A stretch of DNA of 7,451 nt from NCBI RefSeq assembly GCF_021811875.1, contig NZ_JAJBJD010000042.1, forward strand, positions 1 through 7,451. The letters run 5' to 3'. The notes below the pieces were generated by a model. The model was not told where the DNA came from, made no database searches, and worked only from the letters and a program-made list of their open reading frames with translations. Each line of letters begins with the position of its first letter. The first letter of the stretch is position 1. Position numbers and translations under genes: made by a program. Positions 1-6,970 of the stretch are shown one piece after another. The DNA comes from Candidatus Bandiella numerosa. GTDB lineage: Bacteria; Pseudomonadota; Alphaproteobacteria; Rickettsiales; Midichloriaceae.

Positions 1-125
1 TGAGAAGATTAATCTCTTCTCTATGTACTCTGCTTTTGGTAAACACAAATCTGAAACCGCCCTATGCGACATCGCTTGTACGGTGGTGTGAGAGGGAGGT
101 GCTGCAATGCGCCTCTCTACTCGAT
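1..125 (+). mobile_element. Group II intron, 3' end only (domains V and VI)
   Basis: Ribozyme 3' end of a self-splicing retroelement; the rest, including any reverse transcriptase gene, lies left of the window. Domain V is 56-87: ACCGCC (56-61) pairs with GGTGGT (82-87), the upper stem is GCG/CGC (66-68, 73-75), and a two-base bulge sits at 77-78. The run ACGGTGGTGTGAGAGG is typical of bacterial introns as I recall them. Domain VI is 90-122: GAGGTGC (96-102) pairs with GCGCCTC (109-115), and the stem continues down to 90-92/120-122 around an unpaired A at 119, the expected branch point. Branch A is 7 nt from a 3' end at AT (124-125). A 7-bp hairpin at 2-8/15-21 may belong to domain IV. Two domain V pairs are disrupted (C62/C81, T65/T76), so activity is doubtful. 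A frame open from 3 to 155 crosses these structures and is not taken as a gene. Confidence 0.77.
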
Positions 126-143
126 TGCAAAATAAACATCTAC

Positions 144-1574
144 TCAATTTTCTAAATTATCAAATGCTGTTGTTTTATTATTGTATCTTAAGTGAAAATT
201 TCCCACTGGTCCATTTCTTTGTTTTGCTATTATTATTTCTGCTATATTTTCTACCTTCCCCATCTTTTCCTGCCATTCTATCAATTTTTTCTCATCTGTT
301 GAAGGTATTTTTCTACTTAAATAATATTCTTCCCTATAAATAAACATTACTATATCTGCGTCTTGTTCTATGTTTCCACTTTCTCTTAAGTCTGACAGAA
401 GTGGTCTTTTATCATCTCTTGATTCCACCGCTCTTGATAATTGTGAAGCAGTAATAACCGGGATATCTAATTCTTTTGCTATTGCCTTTAGTCCCTGCGA
501 AATCTCTGCTATTTCTTGAACTCTATTTTCCTTATTTCTTCCTGTACTATTTATTAATTGCAAATAATCTATCACCAACAATCCAATATTATGTTGCCTT
601 TTCATTCTTCTAGCCTTTGTTCTAATTGCTGATATTGTTAAAGCTGGTGTGTCATCTATGATTATAGGTAATTCATTAAGTATAGAAATCTGTTCTGATA
701 AATTTTTAAATTCTCCTTTATTCACTTTTCCTATTCTTATTTTAGAACCGTCTATTTTTGTCTCTATTGCTAATATCCTAGATGCCAATTGCTCTGCTGA
801 CATTTCTAATGAAAAAAAACAAATAGATTTTTTTTTCGTATCTTGTTCCTTAGATTCTTTAACAAAATATTTTGCCGCCCTTAGCATAATATTTACTGCA
901 AGAGCCGTTTTTCCCATTGATGGTCTTCCTGCTATTATTATTAAATCTGAATTTTGAAAACCTCCTGTGTATTTATTTAAGTCTATATATCCCGTTTCTG
1001 TTCCACTTATTTCTCTTCTGCTTTTTAATGACGTCTCTATTTTTACTAATGCACCTTTTATTGAATCTGTTAAGCTATATACTTTATTATCATAATTTCC
1101 ACTACTTGCTAATGTATAAAGTTCGTGCTCCATAGCTTCTATTATATTTTCCCCTCCCTCTTCTATTTTTTCTTCTTTTGCTTTTAATATACCTTCTTCT
1201 CCTATATCTATTATTTTTCTTCTTAAATATGTATCATATATATTTCTTGCTAACGTTCTTATATCTGTACTTAACTGTGATTCATCTACCAGTTTTAATA
1301 AATACTCATAACTATTCATTTGTGCATCTTTAAAAATTTCTTCTTTGGCAAAATAATTCTTAATCGTTATTGGATCTGAAATTAATCCTTTATCCATTAA
1401 CTTACCTATCCCTTGGTATATTTTTGCATGTAGTGGTAAATAAAAATGTTCTTCCCTAAGTACATCTCCTATTTTATTCATGTTTTCATTATTATTTAGC
1501 AATAAACCTAGTAGATTTTGCTCCGCTTCTATATTATGTGGTCTTGTTTCTATATTTTTTTCTTTATCTTTCAT
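144..1574 (-). CDS. dnaB: Replicative DNA helicase DnaB
   Basis: Hexameric ATP-driven 5'-3' helicase that unwinds DNA at the replication fork and recruits primase. The protein is 476 aa, close to the usual 460-500. The N-terminal helical domain begins at RPHNIEAEQNLLG (11-23). The RecA-like domain carries Walker A GRPSMGKT (216-223), SLEMSAEQL (255-263), Walker B LLVIDYLQL (332-340), the ITASQLSR sensor segment (374-381) and KQRNGPVG (451-458), whose Arg453 corresponds to the arginine finger. No intein interrupts it. The ATG lies inside the end of hemE (11-bp overlap), so the two are probably co-transcribed and translationally coupled; only a weak AAGAG precedes it. The stop is 18 bp from the predicted group II intron end, leaving no room for its own terminator before the intron. 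The coding strand is strongly G-rich over C, as in hemE. Confidence 0.97.
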   Translation of the reverse strand: MKDKEKNIETRPHNIEAEQNLLGLLLNNNENMNKIGDVLREEHFYLPLHAKIYQGIGKLMDKGLISDPITIKNYFAKEEIFKDAQMNSYEYLLKLVDESQLSTDIRTLARNIYDTYLRRKIIDIGEEGILKAKEEKIEEGGENIIEAMEHELYTLASSGNYDNKVYSLTDSIKGALVKIETSLKSRREISGTETGYIDLNKYTGGFQNSDLIIIAGRPSMGKTALAVNIMLRAAKYFVKESKEQDTKKKSICFFSLEMSAEQLASRILAIETKIDGSKIRIGKVNKGEFKNLSEQISILNELPIIIDDTPALTISAIRTKARRMKRQHNIGLLVIDYLQLINSTGRNKENRVQEIAEISQGLKAIAKELDIPVITASQLSRAVESRDDKRPLLSDLRESGNIEQDADIVMFIYREEYYLSRKIPSTDEKKLIEWQEKMGKVENIAEIIIAKQRNGPVGNFHLRYNNKTTAFDNLEN

Positions 1575-2604
1575 ACTCTTTTACAACACTTATTAATTTT
1601 TCTACTTCTTCCACTCTACTTTCTGGTAACATTCCATGCCCCATGTTGAATATAAACCTTCCTTTTGAAAAAGTATCTAATATTTTTATCACCTTTCTCT
1701 TCAAATCAAAAGACTGAGTTGTCAATATTACATTATCTAAATTTCCCTGTATTGTTGCACTTTTCTGCAATTTTTCCTTTGCCCATTCTATTGGCACTGT
1801 ATGATCTATTGCTATTATATCTGTTTCTACTTTTTTGACAAAATCTTCATATTTTACTCCTGCTCCTCTTGGAAAAGTGTTTATTATTATATCTTTTTTA
1901 TAATCTCTTAATTCTTCCACTATATTTCGTGTTGGTCTTATAACTAACTCTTCGAACTCCTCCTCTGCTAATATTCCTGCCCATGAATCAAATAATTTAA
2001 CTACCTCCACTCCTTGATCAATCTGTCCTTTTAAATACTTTTTTGTTTCTTCTGTAATTAATTCTATTATTTTTATAAATTTCTCTCTTTCGTTAAAATA
2101 TAATTTTCTTACCTCATTAAAATCTCTTGATCCTCTTCCTTGTATTACATAGCATGCAACTGTAAAGGGAGAGCCTGCAAAACCTATTATTGCTTTTTCT
2201 TGATGCTTTATTTCTATTTCTTTACGTACCTTTTCTATTCCTTCATATACCTTTTTGTAAATACTTGATGTATCTATTCCTTTTTGTAGCTTCTCAATTC
2301 TTTTTTCATAGTTTTCTAAAAATACTGGACCTTCTCCTTTTATAAAATTTAACTCTAATCCCATTGCAAAAGGTACTATTAATATATCTGAAAATATGAT
2401 CGCCGCATCTAAATTAAATCTTCTAAGTGGCTGAAGAGTTATCTCTTTCATTAAATCACTATTTAGGCACATTGATAAAAAACATTCATGTTTTTCTTTT
2501 TCTTCTCTGTATTCTTTGAGATATCTACCAGCCTGTCTCATAAACCAAATTGGAATAGAATTAGGTTGTTTATTTCGTACTTCCTCAATTAATAGTTTTT
2601 TCAT
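1564..2604 (-). CDS. hemE: Uroporphyrinogen decarboxylase
   Basis: Cytosolic heme-pathway enzyme that removes four acetate carboxyls from uroporphyrinogen III to give coproporphyrinogen III. Length is 346 aa, normal for the family. It shows the N-terminal signature PIWFMRQAGRYLKEY (18-32) with the substrate-binding arginines, the catalytic aspartate in FSDIL (Asp73), the second signature GFAGSPFTVACYVIQGRGS (141-159), and the C-terminal NMGHGMLPES (320-329) with the conserved histidine (His323). The start ATG has no clear Shine-Dalgarno. A TATAAT lies on the minus strand at 2631-2636, about 27 bp upstream, without a convincing -35. It is the first gene after an AT-rich gap and overlaps dnaB by 11 bp. 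In Caulobacter and Rickettsia hemE borders the chromosomal origin, and its promoter lies inside the origin in Caulobacter; the same geometry is seen here. Confidence 0.97.
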   Translation of the reverse strand: MKKLLIEEVRNKQPNSIPIWFMRQAGRYLKEYREEKEKHECFLSMCLNSDLMKEITLQPLRRFNLDAAIIFSDILIVPFAMGLELNFIKGEGPVFLENYEKRIEKLQKGIDTSSIYKKVYEGIEKVRKEIEIKHQEKAIIGFAGSPFTVACYVIQGRGSRDFNEVRKLYFNEREKFIKIIELITEETKKYLKGQIDQGVEVVKLFDSWAGILAEEEFEELVIRPTRNIVEELRDYKKDIIINTFPRGAGVKYEDFVKKVETDIIAIDHTVPIEWAKEKLQKSATIQGNLDNVILTTQSFDLKRKVIKILDTFSKGRFIFNMGHGMLPESRVEEVEKLISVVKEYER

Positions 2605-2829
2605 ATATTATAATTAGTACTTATATATTAATTATAGATGTATTGTTAGTTTAGTTAGTTTAACATTTATTAACATTTAAAGCTAATAAAAGTCGCAAAT
2701 ATGCATGTTAATACACGAGATGTTATTATTAACAAATATAATATATTAACTAATAAAATTTTATAAAAGTTAACAAAAAATATACTAACATTAAAATAAC
2801 AAGTAACTAACATAAAAGTGGCAAGGCGT
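2605..2829. other. AT-rich gap between yihY and hemE; candidate replication origin
   Basis: This 225-bp gap has about 17% GC by hand count. TTAAC occurs on the + strand at 2660, 2670, 2729, 2746 and 2770, and a TTAACCAT at 2830-2837 overlaps the yihY stop. CTAAC follows at 2785 and 2807, with inverted GTTAG at 2645 and 2654. TTAACATTTA is tandemly repeated at 2660-2669 and 2670-2679. Two identical TTATTAACA (2667-2675, 2726-2734) differ by one base from the DnaA box TTATNCACA. AATATAATATATT near 2735 could ease unwinding. TTAACC and paired TTAA are CtrA-type motifs at alphaproteobacterial origins beside hemE, but no exact TTAA-N7-TTAA is present; the closest pair has N6. Strand composition also changes across the gap. 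A canonical DnaA box and a clear IHF site were not found, and the gap could instead be just a hemE promoter region. Confidence 0.42.
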
Positions 2830-3717
2830 TTAACCATTTTGTTTATTAGTAGAAAAAAAGTTGTAATTAAATTCGGCGCCAAAGATAAAAATAATGCTAC
2901 AGAAATAAAAATAAAGTAACGCAATAATAACACCAACAATACTGCCATAAATTACATTTAATTGTGAAAAAGTAGATAAATAATACTTAAACAAACAAGT
3001 AAATATGTTCCAAAAAAGAAGTACTAAAATTGTACCTGGAATATTGCTAAAAATAGTTTGCCTTTTATTAGGTAGAAAGAAATAAAGAAATAAAATCAGA
3101 AAAAATCCACAAAGAATAGTAATAATATCTCTTAGCAATCTAGTTTCCTGCTCAAGAATAAGATAATAATGAGAATCTTTTAAATGAAGTAGGGTAGATA
3201 AATCTGATTTTAAAGAAGGGAATATTCCAAAAAAGAACATTATAAAAATAGTTAAAAATATCAACACTATAAATTCTATAATACTAATAAAGCGCCGAAA
3301 TAAATAGGAAGGAGGATGAATAACCCTATTTGCTTTATTTAAAATTGTTCTAATTGCTTCAAATATAGAAGAGGCAGTCCAAATTGCAGTAAATACAGCG
3401 AGGGTTAGCAAACTATTTGGTGGAGCATTAGTAATTTCATGAATTCTTGGCTTTAAAAAATAAATTAAATTATCAAATGTAATTTCAGTATTATCAGAAA
3501 GGGAAGAGATTATTTGTTCTAATAAATGTATGGGAATAATAAATTTCATAGTCGCCATAAGAAAGAATAAGAAGGGGAAAATAGAGAGCATAAGTAAGAA
3601 TGATAGATATCCAGCGTGTTCTATCCCATCATGCGCTATTGTGTCTCCAATAGATTTATAAAAACATAAAAAAAATTTTTTTGTTATATCAATTGTTTTT
3701 TTCAATAAAGGTAACAT
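2830..3717 (-). CDS. YihY/BrkB-family inner-membrane protein
   Basis: Polytopic membrane protein of the YihY/UPF0761 family, whose function is not settled; older names call it a BrkB-like virulence factor or ribonuclease BN, the latter withdrawn for YihY. About six membrane segments can be seen (numbered from the GTG one codon upstream): roughly 39-63, 104-122, 145-168, 197-216, 228-248 and 257-282. Family features are HAGYLSFLLMLSIFPF (35-50), the AIWTASSIFEAIRTILNKA stretch after 111, and the C-terminal YGSIVGVIIALLYFYFCS followed by GAEFN. I chose the ATG at 3717; a GTG directly before it (3720) is also possible, and neither has a clear Shine-Dalgarno. It overlaps the 3' end of folD by about 30 bp, so it is probably the last gene of that operon. 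The coding strand has more C than G, the reverse of hemE and dnaB, partly because it encodes hydrophobic residues. Confidence 0.85.
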   Translation of the reverse strand: MLPLLKKTIDITKKFFLCFYKSIGDTIAHDGIEHAGYLSFLLMLSIFPFLFFLMATMKFIIPIHLLEQIISSLSDNTEITFDNLIYFLKPRIHEITNAPPNSLLTLAVFTAIWTASSIFEAIRTILNKANRVIHPPSYLFRRFISIIEFIVLIFLTIFIMFFFGIFPSLKSDLSTLLHLKDSHYYLILEQETRLLRDIITILCGFFLILFLYFFLPNKRQTIFSNIPGTILVLLFWNIFTCLFKYYLSTFSQLNVIYGSIVGVIIALLYFYFCSIIFIFGAEFNYNFFSTNKQNG

Positions 3718-4573
3718 CACTAGATAAATTATTTTGTATTAGAAACAGCTTTAAAGTGTTAAGTAGTAAATTTGCAACAGTTAGTGGCCCAATACCACCA
3801 GGAACTGGTGTAATAAAAGATGTAAGATTCTTAACATTTTCAAAATCAACATCTCCTACAAGTTTATTATTAACTCTACTAATTCCAACATCAATTACAA
3901 ATGAATTTTTTTTGACCCAATTTGCTTTTACTAAATTAGGCGCACCTGTAGCTATAATCAATATATCAGCTAATGAACATTCTTCTTCTATATTTATTGT
4001 TTTAGAATGCACTACAGTAACAGTGCAATTTTCTTTTATTAAAATCGATGCCATGGGGCGTCCCACAATAATTGATCTACCAACGATTACTGCTTTTTTA
4101 CCAGATAAATCTTTGAGATATTTTTTTAGGATATACAATATACCTTGTGGAGTACAGGGCATAATTTGTGATTTCCAGTGGTTTAACAGTCCTGTATTGT
4201 AAATACCAAAAGCATCAACATCTTTTTTATAATTAATAGTTTCAAATACAATTTGTTCATCCAAGTGATTTGGCAATGGTAATTGCACTAATATACCTGT
4301 AATATCTGGTCGCTCATTTAGTGTGGTAATTATTTCACACAGTTTTTTATTATCTATGTCTTTGCTAAATGTCAGTAATTCTGTATTTATACCTACATTT
4401 TTAGCAGCTTTTAACTTAGCGTTAACGTACACTTTACTTGCAGAATTATCTCCAATTAATACTGTTGCAATTTTTGGACGCATTTTAATAATTTCAAATT
4501 TTTCCTTAACTTCTTTTTTTATAGAGAAAAGAAGCTCTTCAGCTAGCAGTTTTCCATTTATGATGTATGTCAT
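3689..4573 (-). CDS. folD: Bifunctional methylenetetrahydrofolate dehydrogenase / methenyltetrahydrofolate cyclohydrolase FolD
   Basis: Cytosolic one-carbon enzyme that interconverts 5,10-methylene- and 10-formyl-tetrahydrofolate with NADP, supplying purine synthesis and formyl-Met-tRNA. It is 294 aa, the usual size. The folate domain has SASKVYVNAKLKAAKNVGI (44-62), where Tyr49 and Lys53 match the catalytic pair Tyr50/Lys54 of E. coli, then ILVQLPLP (94-101, Gln97) and DVD (118-120, Asp120). The NADP domain has VGRSIIVGRPMA (164-175), HSKT (189-192), ATGAPNLV (208-215) and DVGISRV (228-234); the PGGIGPLT signature is at 258-265. One oddity is DVDAFGIYN (118-126), where the family nearly always reads DVDGFHPxN; the catalytic aspartate is kept. 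The ATG overlaps the reductase stop as ATGA (4570-4573), a sign of translational coupling, and the 3' end overlaps yihY. Confidence 0.95.
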   Translation of the reverse strand: MTYIINGKLLAEELLFSIKKEVKEKFEIIKMRPKIATVLIGDNSASKVYVNAKLKAAKNVGINTELLTFSKDIDNKKLCEIITTLNERPDITGILVQLPLPNHLDEQIVFETINYKKDVDAFGIYNTGLLNHWKSQIMPCTPQGILYILKKYLKDLSGKKAVIVGRSIIVGRPMASILIKENCTVTVVHSKTINIEEECSLADILIIATGAPNLVKANWVKKNSFVIDVGISRVNNKLVGDVDFENVKNLTSFITPVPGGIGPLTVANLLLNTLKLFLIQNNLSSDVTFIEKNN

Positions 4574-5571
4574 AAGTTATTAGGCAATCCTTTGGTAGTA
4601 GAATGCTCAAAGTGCAAAGGAACATTTGGGTTAATATAGCTATATGCGCTATGACATGCTCTTGCAGACTCGGCAAAACCAGTTAATATCAATTTTAATT
4701 TCCCAGGATAAGTGCATATATCTCCAACCGCGTAGATTCCATTTAAATTAGTTTGCATTGATTCAGGATTGACCTCTATGTGCTTATTTATTATTGAAAG
4801 ATTCCAGCAATTAATAGGGCCGATATTCATTGCCATTCCAAAAAAAGGAAGTAAGTAATCTGATTTTAGAAGCTTAATGTTATTGTCTAGGTCTTTAACT
4901 TCTATCTCATGTAGCACCCCTTCTTTTCCTTTTAATTTGCTAAGTTGATATGGAGTAATTAATTCTATATGGCCATTTTCTGTTAGGCGATTTATTTCTT
5001 CAACGGTTTTAGGAGCTGCTCTGAAATTATTTCTTCTATGAACTATATATACTTTTTTTGCAATACCACTTGCCAATATAACTGCCCAGTCTAATGCAGA
5101 ATCTCCTCCTCCTGCAATAGTAACAGTTTTATTTTTAAATGTACCTTTATTCTTTATGTGATAAAAGACGCTAATGTCCTCAAAATTCTGGATATTTTCA
5201 ATAGGGGGTTTTCTTACCTCAAAAGTTCCGCCTCCTGCAGCGATAATTATGGTTTTTGCTTTTATCAAACTTTTTGATGTTGATATTTCCCAATATCCAT
5301 CTTTTTTTGTTATGCTGTTACACTGTTGATTTAAGTAATTTTGTGCTTTAAAAGGTTCTGCTTGTTTTGTAAGATTCTCTATTAACTTTTCTGCACTTAT
5401 TGATGGATATCCGGCAATATCATATATAGATTTTTCTGCATAAAGCGCATTACACTGGCCACCTAAAAAGCCAAGTGTATCAATTATGCAACTCTTTAAT
5501 CCTAGCATTCCTGCTTGAAATATAGTAAAGATACCAACAGGACCAGCGCCTATAATTGCAATATCGTATAT
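4570..5571 (-). CDS. Ferredoxin (flavodoxin)-NADP reductase, thioredoxin-reductase-like type; AUA start proposed
   Basis: FAD enzyme that passes electrons between NADPH and ferredoxin or flavodoxin, supporting Fe-S assembly and other redox steps. Starting at the first ATG (5508) would remove the FAD-binding loop. Reading in frame to 5571 restores YDIAIIGAGPVGIFTIFQAG, giving 333 aa, the normal family length. The codon at 5569-5571 is ATA, 6 nt after AGGAG, and an in-frame stop lies just before it (5575-5577). Other motifs in 333-aa numbering: GGQCNALYAEKSIYDIAGYP (37-56), typical of YumC-like reductases, GGGDSALDWA (154-163) for NADPH, HRR (178-180), YAVGDICTYPGKLKL (280-294) for FAD, and a C-terminal extension. 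There is no CxxC between the NADP motifs, so it is not a thioredoxin reductase. It leads an apparent operon with folD and yihY; the 146 bp upstream (5572-5717) is AT-rich with no clear terminator. The ATA could also be a mutated start. Confidence 0.88.
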   Translation of the reverse strand: MYDIAIIGAGPVGIFTIFQAGMLGLKSCIIDTLGFLGGQCNALYAEKSIYDIAGYPSISAEKLIENLTKQAEPFKAQNYLNQQCNSITKKDGYWEISTSKSLIKAKTIIIAAGGGTFEVRKPPIENIQNFEDISVFYHIKNKGTFKNKTVTIAGGGDSALDWAVILASGIAKKVYIVHRRNNFRAAPKTVEEINRLTENGHIELITPYQLSKLKGKEGVLHEIEVKDLDNNIKLLKSDYLLPFFGMAMNIGPINCWNLSIINKHIEVNPESMQTNLNGIYAVGDICTYPGKLKLILTGFAESARACHSAYSYINPNVPLHFEHSTTKGLPNNL

Positions 5572-5577
5572 AACCTA

Positions 5578-5582
5578 CTCCT
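5578..5582 (-). promoter_or_regulatory. Shine-Dalgarno AGGAG that decides the reductase start
   Basis: AGGAG on the minus strand is one of only two strong ribosome-binding sites seen in the window. Six bases separate it from the ATA at 5569-5571, good spacing for initiation. The only in-frame codon between the stop TAG (5575-5577) and ATA is GTT. The next ATG (5508) is 69 nt away and has no comparable site. This supports translation starting near 5571 despite the non-standard codon. Confidence 0.6.
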
Positions 5583-5717
5583 AAATAAATTTAGATTAAG
5601 TTATAAATAATATAAATAATCAGATTGTTCAATATTATAAATGGCAATGTTAGATAAAAATAAGAAGGGAATTTAACAATAACATGGCAATAAGAAAGAG
5701 ATATACTTTAAGTTGTA

Positions 5718-6578
5718 TTATTTCCATCTATTATGAAACCAAAACCATTGTTCTGGATAATTTCGTATCCAGTTCTCAAGTATTTTGTTTATTCTTTCTG
5801 TGATTGTATATTTTGTGTCAAATTCCTGTAGTTCTAGAGGCTCATAAAAATTAGCTGTGTATCTTGAAGAGCCTGTTTTTATAATATTTACAGCAATAAT
5901 CGGTACTTTGTATTTTAGAGCAATATTAGCTGGTAGTGCGGTAGTCATGGCATATTTATTAAAAAAAGGTACGCTAATGCCATCATCCATTCTCTGATCA
6001 ATCATTATTCCTACAACTTCATTATTATTGAGTGCTTTAATTATTTTTTTTACACCTATATTTCCCTTTGGGATCAAGTTAACTTTATAAACCTTCCTTA
6101 TTTTATTGATTAAATTATTGGTGTAAGGATTATTCGATGGTCTGTACACTAAATTTAACTTAATATTGTATTCTTTTGCTATTCTACTAATTAATTCCCA
6201 ATTACCAATATGCCCAGAAACGATGATTGCCCTCGAGAAAGGCATGTTTTTTTCGCCTTTAATAATTACTCTTTCTAAAAATTCTTTTTTAGGCATTTTA
6301 TACCAATGTGGTATTTCACCTATTACAGAACCAAAATGCTTCCAAGTATTAATTAGTATTTTTTTCCGGCGCTCTTCTGTTAAATGAGGCAAACACATTT
6401 TTATATTCTGTGCGGCAATATTATTTTCTTTAATAAATTTACTAAAGAATCCAACAATAATCGTGCCTATTTTTGATGAAGATTCTATACTCAAGGATTT
6501 AAAAAAAAAGTAGAACAAATAGACGAAAAATGCCTCTATAATGTATTTAAGCTTTTTCTTAAATGAAATAGCCTTCAT
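5718..6578 (-). CDS. LpxL/HtrB-type lysophospholipid (lipid A late) acyltransferase
   Basis: Probable inner-membrane acyltransferase that adds a secondary acyl chain to the lipid A precursor on the cytoplasmic face. It is 286 aa, slightly short of the usual 290-310. An N-terminal hydrophobic anchor (about 13-27) follows a lysine-rich start. The catalytic HX4E motif is SGHIGNWE (121-128; His123, Glu128). Further family features are VYRPSNNP, the MIDQRMDDGISVPFF segment with its DQ, and the C-terminal PEQWFWFHNRWK. Whether it is LpxL-like or LpxM-like, and its acyl length, cannot be told. Its ATG overlaps the hinT stop as ATGA (6575-6578), so the two are probably co-translated. If it acts on lipid A, the cell makes LPS, which fits Rickettsiaceae- or Midichloriaceae-like bacteria better than Anaplasmataceae. 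Confidence 0.88.
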   Translation of the reverse strand: MKAISFKKKLKYIIEAFFVYLFYFFFKSLSIESSSKIGTIIVGFFSKFIKENNIAAQNIKMCLPHLTEERRKKILINTWKHFGSVIGEIPHWYKMPKKEFLERVIIKGEKNMPFSRAIIVSGHIGNWELISRIAKEYNIKLNLVYRPSNNPYTNNLINKIRKVYKVNLIPKGNIGVKKIIKALNNNEVVGIMIDQRMDDGISVPFFNKYAMTTALPANIALKYKVPIIAVNIIKTGSSRYTANFYEPLELQEFDTKYTITERINKILENWIRNYPEQWFWFHNRWK

Positions 6579-6952
6579 TTTATTGCGTGATGCGTATCAG
6601 CCGTTATTAATGGGCCTAGAGCTTTGCCAGCAATGATATGTATATGAAAATGCTCCACAGTTTGCATAGCGTCTTTTCCATGATTTGTTATTAATCTATA
6701 TCCAGACTTGTTAATTTTGAGCTTATCAGTGATCTTTTGGATCGAAGCGAAAAAGGATAGAATTTGATCTGTAGATGCTTTTTGTACAAAATCCTCAAAT
6801 GACCTGAACTCTCCTTTTGGAATTGCCAATAAATGGATTGGAGCAGATGGATTTATATCATGAAAAATTAAAGTATGCTCATCTTCATACACCATTTTAC
6901 AAGGTATTTCTTTTTTTATAATTTTTGCAAAAATATTAGCCTTATTGTACAT
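6575..6952 (-). CDS. HIT-family (histidine triad) nucleotide-binding protein, HinT-like
   Basis: Small cytosolic purine nucleoside phosphoramidase or nucleotide hydrolase of the HIT superfamily; the true substrate in bacteria is unclear. At 125 aa it is near the usual 110-140. The N-terminus IFAKIIKKEIPCKMVYEDEH (7-26) is the standard HinT opening, DINPSAPIHLLAIPK (32-46) follows, and the catalytic triad is HFHIHIIAG (101-109), giving His101-x-His103-x-His105. There is no Shine-Dalgarno before the ATG; the start lies only about 20 nt beyond the 3' hairpin of the tmRNA gene on the same strand, so it may be transcribed by read-through from the ssrA promoter. It overlaps the acyltransferase gene by 4 bp. 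Confidence 0.91.
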   Translation of the reverse strand: MYNKANIFAKIIKKEIPCKMVYEDEHTLIFHDINPSAPIHLLAIPKGEFRSFEDFVQKASTDQILSFFASIQKITDKLKINKSGYRLITNHGKDAMQTVEHFHIHIIAGKALGPLITADTHHAIK

Positions 6953-6970
6953 AACAAATCTAAAAATTTA

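Noticed and set aside
3..155. Frame open from the left edge on the + strand
   Set aside because: It runs through the domain V and VI hairpins and antisense to the dnaB end; intron RNA structure explains the sequence better.
649..1135. Two small + strand ORFs inside dnaB
   Set aside because: They are antisense shadows of the helicase domain with no initiation signal.
2605..2829. Exact CtrA sites TTAA-N7-TTAA
   Set aside because: I measured every spacing between TTAA copies in the gap; none is 7, the closest is 6.
2670..2948. 92-aa hydrophobic ORF on the minus strand
   Set aside because: It overlaps the yihY end in another frame and the AT-rich gap, and has no recognisable domain or ribosome-binding site.
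3681..4202. 173-aa ORF on the + strand
   Set aside because: It is antisense to folD, whose motifs are complete.
4570..5571. Thioredoxin reductase (TrxB)
   Set aside because: The redox-active CxxC is absent and the GGQ-ALYxEKxIYDxAGxP motif fits ferredoxin-NADP reductase.
5641..5691. Direct repeat ATGGCAAT (5641-5648, 5684-5691)
   Set aside because: Eight bases twice in AT-rich intergenic DNA, with no further symmetry or link to a known element.
6166..6387. 73-aa ORF on the + strand
   Set aside because: It is antisense to the acyltransferase catalytic region.
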